64,000 nucleotides of DNA from Planctomycetaceae bacterium (lineage in GTDB: Bacteria; Planctomycetota; Planctomycetia; Pirellulales; Lacipirellulaceae). Made by a program: the position numbers and the translations under genes. How positions within the stretch are numbered: position 1 is the first letter of the stretch; every line of letters starts with the position of its first letter. This document shows, piece after piece, positions 60,490 through 64,000 of the stretch. The stretch spans positions 1 through 64,000 of the forward strand of contig QIKP01000057.1 in assembly GCA_003233055.1 (NCBI GenBank), given 5' to 3'. A model generated the notes under the pieces. That model searched no databases. It was not told the DNA's origin and saw only the letters and a program-made list of their open reading frames with translations.

Positions 60490-62607
60490 ATGAGACGCGT
60501 CTTGGCCCTTCTCCTCCTTGTTCCGACGAGTTTTTCCGTGTCCGCCGAGTTTCCCCCAACCCGTCGCGTCGACCAAGTCGACACCTACCACGGCACCCAA
60601 GTTGCCGACCCTTACCGCTGGCTGGAGGGAGACGTCCGGGAGTCGCCCGAAGTTGCGGCATGGGTGGCGGCGCAGAGCGACTATGCCCGAGCCCATCTTG
60701 ATGCGATTCCCGCCCGACAGAAATTCGAACGCCGGCTGAAGCAACTCTACAACTACGAGCGTTTTTCGGCTCCGTCGAAGAAGGCGGGCCGTTATTTTTT
60801 CTATCAGAACGACGGATTGCAAGATCAGGCAGTGCTTTACGTCGCCGATTCGCCAGGCGGCGAGGGCCGGCCGCTTCTCGATCCAAACGCTTGGTCGGAT
60901 GATGGCACCGTCGCGCTGGCCAATTTTTCCGTGAGCAACGATGGCCAACTCATCGCGTTCGCCAAGTCTTTGTCCGGTTCCGACTGGAAGAAGGTCTACG
61001 TGATGGAGGTCGCCTCGGGCGAGAGGCGAAGCGACCAGATCGATTGGGTCCGTTTCGGTGGCATGGAATGGGACCACCAGGGCAAAGGCTTTTACTACTC
61101 TCGTTATCCTGAGCCGAAAGAGGGAAAGCAGTTTCAGTCGGTCGCCCTCAACCAGCAGCTTTGTTACCATCGACTTGGCACCGAGCAGACCGACGACCAA
61201 GTGATCTACGACCGACCAGACCATCCGGAGTGGACCTTCTATGCGGAGGTTTCGGACGATGGCGAGCTACTCGTCCTGTCGATCTCGCGCAGTACGGATC
61301 CCCAAAACCAAGTCTGGATCCAAGACCTTACGAAAACGGATGCCGATTGGCGACCGCTGGCGGACAACTTTGATCACGAGTATGGATTCATCGCCAAGCA
61401 GGCAAACCGGCTTTTCTTTCTTACCGACGAAGCAGCGCCGCAGAAGCGAATCGTCGCGGTCGACCTAGTCGACCTGACTCGCCGAACGGAAATCATTCCG
61501 GAGACCGACGCGACGCTGGACGATGTCGACTTGGTCGGTGGGCGACTCTTCGTGCAGTACCTTCGCCACGTTCATGCGGAAGTGAAGATTCACGCACTCG
61601 ATGGCAAGTCGCTCGGAACGGTAAAGCTTCCGGGGATCGGTGCGGTCGGGGGATTTCATGGCGACGCGGACGACCAGGAGACGTTTTATGCGTTCACCAA
61701 TTCGGTGACGCCAACGAGTATTTATCGTTACGACCTAGCCACCGACAAGAGCCAGGTTCTTCGCAAGCCAGCGATCGAGTTCGCTTCGGACCAGTACGTT
61801 GTGGAGCAGGTCTTTTTCCCAAGCAAGGATGGGACCAAAATCCCCATGACGCTCGCCTATCGTCAAGGCCTCCAGCGCGATGGAAAGCGACCGACGCTCT
61901 TGTATGCCTATGGCGGATTCGCGATTTCGATCACCCCCCAATTTTCAGTCGACTACGCCGCATGGATGGAGCAGGGGGGCGTGCTAGCGATTGCCAACCT
62001 GCGCGGCGGTGGCGAGTATGGCGAAGCGTGGCATCAAGCGGGTAAGAAAGCGAACAAGCAAAACGTCTTTGACGACTTTATTGCCGCCGCCGAGTGGCTC
62101 ATCGACAACCGGTTCACCTCGCCCGACCGGCTTGCTATCAAAGGTGGTAGCAACGGGGGCCTCTTAGTCGGCGCGGTGATGACGCAGCGGCCCGAGCTTT
62201 TTGGCGCGTGCCTGCCCGCGGTCGGCGTGCATGACATGCTCCGCTTTCACCAGTTTACGGCGGGGCAGTTTTGGCGAAGCGAATTTGGATCCTCCGAGGA
62301 GCCGGACGAATTCCCCGCGCTCTTGGCCTACTCGCCAGTCCACAACGTCACACCAGGAACTAAGTATCCCGCGACGATGGTCATCACCGCCGACACCGAC
62401 GACCGCGTGGTGCCGATGCACAGCTTCAAGTTTGGCGCAGCGCTGCAGCATGCCCAAGCGGGCGACGCGCCGATCTTGCTCCGCGTCGAGATCAAGGCAG
62501 GGCACGGTGCAGGGACCCCCATCTCGAAACGAATCGCCCAAACCGCCGACGCCTGGGCTTTCCTGGCCGACGTCTTCGACATGGAGATCCAAGAAAAGCC
62601 CAGGTAA
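60490..62607 (+). CDS. Prolyl oligopeptidase family serine peptidase, secreted
   Basis: 705 residues. A signal peptide (residues ~1-19) precedes RRVDQVDTYHGTQVADPYRW, the prolyl oligopeptidase start. The beta-propeller covers residues ~80-420. The alpha/beta hydrolase domain has GGSNGGLLVGAVM with the nucleophile Ser (~555), the Asp in DTDDRVVP and the His in AGHGAGTP. It cleaves short peptides after proline, here in the periplasm. GAGG lies 12 bases before the ATG. Confidence 0.92.
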   Translation: MRRVLALLLLVPTSFSVSAEFPPTRRVDQVDTYHGTQVADPYRWLEGDVRESPEVAAWVAAQSDYARAHLDAIPARQKFERRLKQLYNYERFSAPSKKAGRYFFYQNDGLQDQAVLYVADSPGGEGRPLLDPNAWSDDGTVALANFSVSNDGQLIAFAKSLSGSDWKKVYVMEVASGERRSDQIDWVRFGGMEWDHQGKGFYYSRYPEPKEGKQFQSVALNQQLCYHRLGTEQTDDQVIYDRPDHPEWTFYAEVSDDGELLVLSISRSTDPQNQVWIQDLTKTDADWRPLADNFDHEYGFIAKQANRLFFLTDEAAPQKRIVAVDLVDLTRRTEIIPETDATLDDVDLVGGRLFVQYLRHVHAEVKIHALDGKSLGTVKLPGIGAVGGFHGDADDQETFYAFTNSVTPTSIYRYDLATDKSQVLRKPAIEFASDQYVVEQVFFPSKDGTKIPMTLAYRQGLQRDGKRPTLLYAYGGFAISITPQFSVDYAAWMEQGGVLAIANLRGGGEYGEAWHQAGKKANKQNVFDDFIAAAEWLIDNRFTSPDRLAIKGGSNGGLLVGAVMTQRPELFGACLPAVGVHDMLRFHQFTAGQFWRSEFGSSEEPDEFPALLAYSPVHNVTPGTKYPATMVITADTDDRVVPMHSFKFGAALQHAQAGDAPILLRVEIKAGHGAGTPISKRIAQTADAWAFLADVFDMEIQEKPR

Positions 62608-62630
62608 CCCTCTTGCCCGTTGTCACCCTC

Positions 62631-62690
62631 TAGCCGACGAGCTCCGCCTCATCGGAGCCTCGTCCCTGACGAGGCGTAGCTCGTCGGCTA
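62631..62690. repeat. Family A inverted doublet after the peptidase gene
   Basis: TAGCCGACGAG...CTCATCGG, spacer AGCCTCGTCCC, TGACGAGG...CTCGTCGGCTA. It is the only family A locus to the right of 46 kb. Confidence 0.8.
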
Positions 62691-62725
62691 GGAGTCTGTC
62701 CGCTTTGAAGTCCGTGGCCGTTCCC

Positions 62726-63667
62726 TTAAGTCTTGGCGGCCACAGCTTTGCGTAGTTCCTTTGGAAGCGGGAACGACACGCTTTCTTCTCGCGTCGTCCG
62801 GACTTCGATCGTTGCGCTATGCTGGTCGCGCAACAGGTCGAGGCATTCTTCCACAACCACTTCCGGTGCGCTCGCACCAGCGGTGACGAGTACCGTGCCA
62901 ACCCCCTCGAACCAGTCAGGTTGGATGTCGGCCGCGCCGTCAATAAGGTGGGCAGGCACGCCTTTTTCGATGGCGAGTTCCGCGAGCCGCTGGCTGTTGG
63001 AGCTGTTTTGGCTACCCAAGACCAGCACGAGATCGGCCTCGTCGCACAAAAGCGATACCGCTTCTTGCCGGTTTTGTGTGGCGTAGCAGATGTCGTCTTT
63101 CGGCGGGCTCGTGATCTGTGGGAAACGCCGACGCAGGCGGTCGATGATTCGGTTTGCATCGTCGACGCTGAGTGTTGTCTGCGTCAGGTAGGCGACCTTC
63201 GACTCGTTGGCCACTTCGAGGGCGTCGACCACTTCGGGCGATTCCACCAGCACGATTGCCTCGGGCGCTTCGCCCATCGTGCCGACAACTTCGTCGTGTC
63301 CCTCGTGCCCGATGAGAAAAATCGTGTAGCCGAGCTTCGCGTACTTGACCGCTTCGAGATGAACTTTCGTCACCAGCGGACAAGTCGCATCGATAGCGCG
63401 GAGGTCGCGGTCACGGGCCAACTGGCGGATTTCTGGCGAGACACCATGGGCCGAGAAAAGCAGCGTCGCTCCCGAAGGAACTTCTTCAAGCTGATCGACG
63501 AACTTCACGCCCTTGTCGCGAAACTGGGTCACGACGTACTTGTTGTGGACAATTTCGTGGTAGACATAGATGGGCGGCCCAAGCGCCTGGAGCGCGAGAT
63601 CGAGTGAATCGATCGCCATATGGACGCCCGCACAAAACCCGCGCGGACTTGCTAGGAGAACTTTCAT
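62726..63667 (-). CDS. ispH: 4-hydroxy-3-methylbut-2-enyl diphosphate reductase
   Basis: 313 residues from ATG 63667. MKVLLASPRGFCAGVHMAI has the first cluster Cys (12); DATCPLVTKVH holds the second and DDICYATQNRQEA the third. GSQNSSNSQRL and the catalytic Glu in EGHDEVVGTMGE region fit. It makes IPP and DMAPP in the MEP pathway with a 4Fe-4S cluster. An in-frame ATG at 63940 would add ~90 residues of poor sequence. Confidence 0.95.
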   Translation of the reverse strand: MKVLLASPRGFCAGVHMAIDSLDLALQALGPPIYVYHEIVHNKYVVTQFRDKGVKFVDQLEEVPSGATLLFSAHGVSPEIRQLARDRDLRAIDATCPLVTKVHLEAVKYAKLGYTIFLIGHEGHDEVVGTMGEAPEAIVLVESPEVVDALEVANESKVAYLTQTTLSVDDANRIIDRLRRRFPQITSPPKDDICYATQNRQEAVSLLCDEADLVLVLGSQNSSNSQRLAELAIEKGVPAHLIDGAADIQPDWFEGVGTVLVTAGASAPEVVVEECLDLLRDQHSATIEVRTTREESVSFPLPKELRKAVAAKT

Positions 63668-63780
63668 GCCGGGCTGATCGCTGCTGGCTGGACAGAGGGA
63701 GGGAGGAAATACCGCAGCCTCCAGCATAACGCCAGGCAGCTTTGCCGAGTAGGCACAAAGGACGAGTCGGCCCCAAGAGA

Positions 63781-63812
63781 ATCGACGTCCAAAAACATCG
63801 ACGTCCAAAAAA
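63781..63812. repeat. 16-bp tandem direct repeat
   Basis: ATCGACGTCCAAAAAC followed by ATCGACGTCCAAAAAA, just after the end of the last gene. Confidence 0.7.
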
Positions 63813-63818
63813 TTCAAG

Positions 63819-64000
63819 TCAAACCGAGCCGTTGGGCGCTGCGCGGTTGGTGGGGCACCGGCGACCGGTCCATTCGGCCGGCGTTGCCAGGCTCCGGCGT
63901 TTGGTCGCGTGCTTGGCTTCAAGAGCGGCCAAACGGGCATCGAACGCCTGGGCCAGTTGACGATACGCCTCCAGATCGTAGTCGATTGGTTGGAGCAGGG
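63819..64000 (-). CDS. C-terminal end of a gene cut by the window edge
   Basis: The minus strand is open from 64000 to a TGA at 63819-63821, about 60 codons. The first part, LLQPIDYDLEAYRQLAQAF then DARLAALEAKHA, looks like a genuine helical protein end; the last 25 residues are Arg/Pro-rich. No family can be assigned from this fragment. Confidence 0.5.
   Translation of the reverse strand, partial: LLQPIDYDLEAYRQLAQAFDARLAALEAKHATKRRSLATPAEWTGRRCPTNRAAPNGSV

Noticed and set aside
63668-63940. N-terminal extension of IspH
   Set aside because: IspH begins at MKVLLASPRGFCAG; the extension is Pro/Arg-rich and reads the tandem repeat.

Overview
The window looks like ordinary chromosome of a Planctomycetes bacterium, probably of the Pirellula type. 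It is GC-rich and holds small lipoproteins and secreted proteins of planctomycete style, an MRFTVRHLL-type membrane protein, a Gram-negative envelope gene (Kdo transferase), a very large SecA, and a haem A/haem O and cytochrome c locus typical of the phylum. Assignment is from gene content and protein style only. No rRNA, CRISPR array, prophage or recognisable transposase gene was found. There is one tRNA gene, tRNA-Gln(CUG).

Layout. 1-1.6 kb: 3' part of a sodium:solute symporter with its DUF3311 partner. 2.2-5.3 kb: minus-strand three-gene set of a halogenase-like flavoenzyme, a chorismate-lyase-like protein and a terpene-cyclase-fold protein. 5.6-8.2 kb: small membrane, secreted and lipoprotein genes and surE. 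8.5-17 kb: guaA, ettA, rpsR, an acyl-CoA thioesterase, a LolD-type ATPase, a HEAT-repeat protein and a UbiB-type kinase. 17-25 kb: small unknown genes with proC, an EfpL/YeiP-type elongation factor, a Ca/Na antiporter and a nucleoside-type MFS transporter. 25-28 kb: a TolC-like protein with a long proline-rich tail. 28-32 kb: a sulfotransferase-like protein, a sugar isomerase and the queF / queC-queE genes. 32-38 kb: an internally duplicated transporter, a giant FtsX-type permease and purD. 38-44 kb: an operon of di-haem cytochrome c, ctaA, ctaB, ABC transporter and DUF420 (cytochrome oxidase cofactor supply and assembly). 44-50.6 kb: an FHA-GAF-PP2C regulator, two small proteins, a Prc-type S41 protease and a metallo-hydrolase. 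50.7-57.4 kb: secA, a toxin-antitoxin pair, waaA and a rhomboid-like protein. 57.6-60.4 kb: a three-gene ABC exporter. 60.5-64 kb: prolyl oligopeptidase, ispH and the end of one more gene.

The most unusual feature is not a gene. Intergenic DNA is full of short palindromic repeats, in at least five families. The commonest (family A) has an 8-bp stem CCGACGAG / CTCGTCGG around a GCGTAG loop and occurs at about 20 loci. Six loci are inverted doublets whose two halves co-vary, as in REPINs moved by RAYT transposases. In four genes the family A repeat runs into the coding sequence and supplies the last residues and the stop codon; at least two other genes end inside other repeats. One small lipoprotein gene is enclosed by two inverted doublets. 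A separate ~95-bp element occurs twice, 18.5 kb apart, nearly identical.

Limits: everything was read by eye from the sequence. Family names rest on motif recognition, not on searches. Start codons are often uncertain because many genes lack a clear ribosome binding site.
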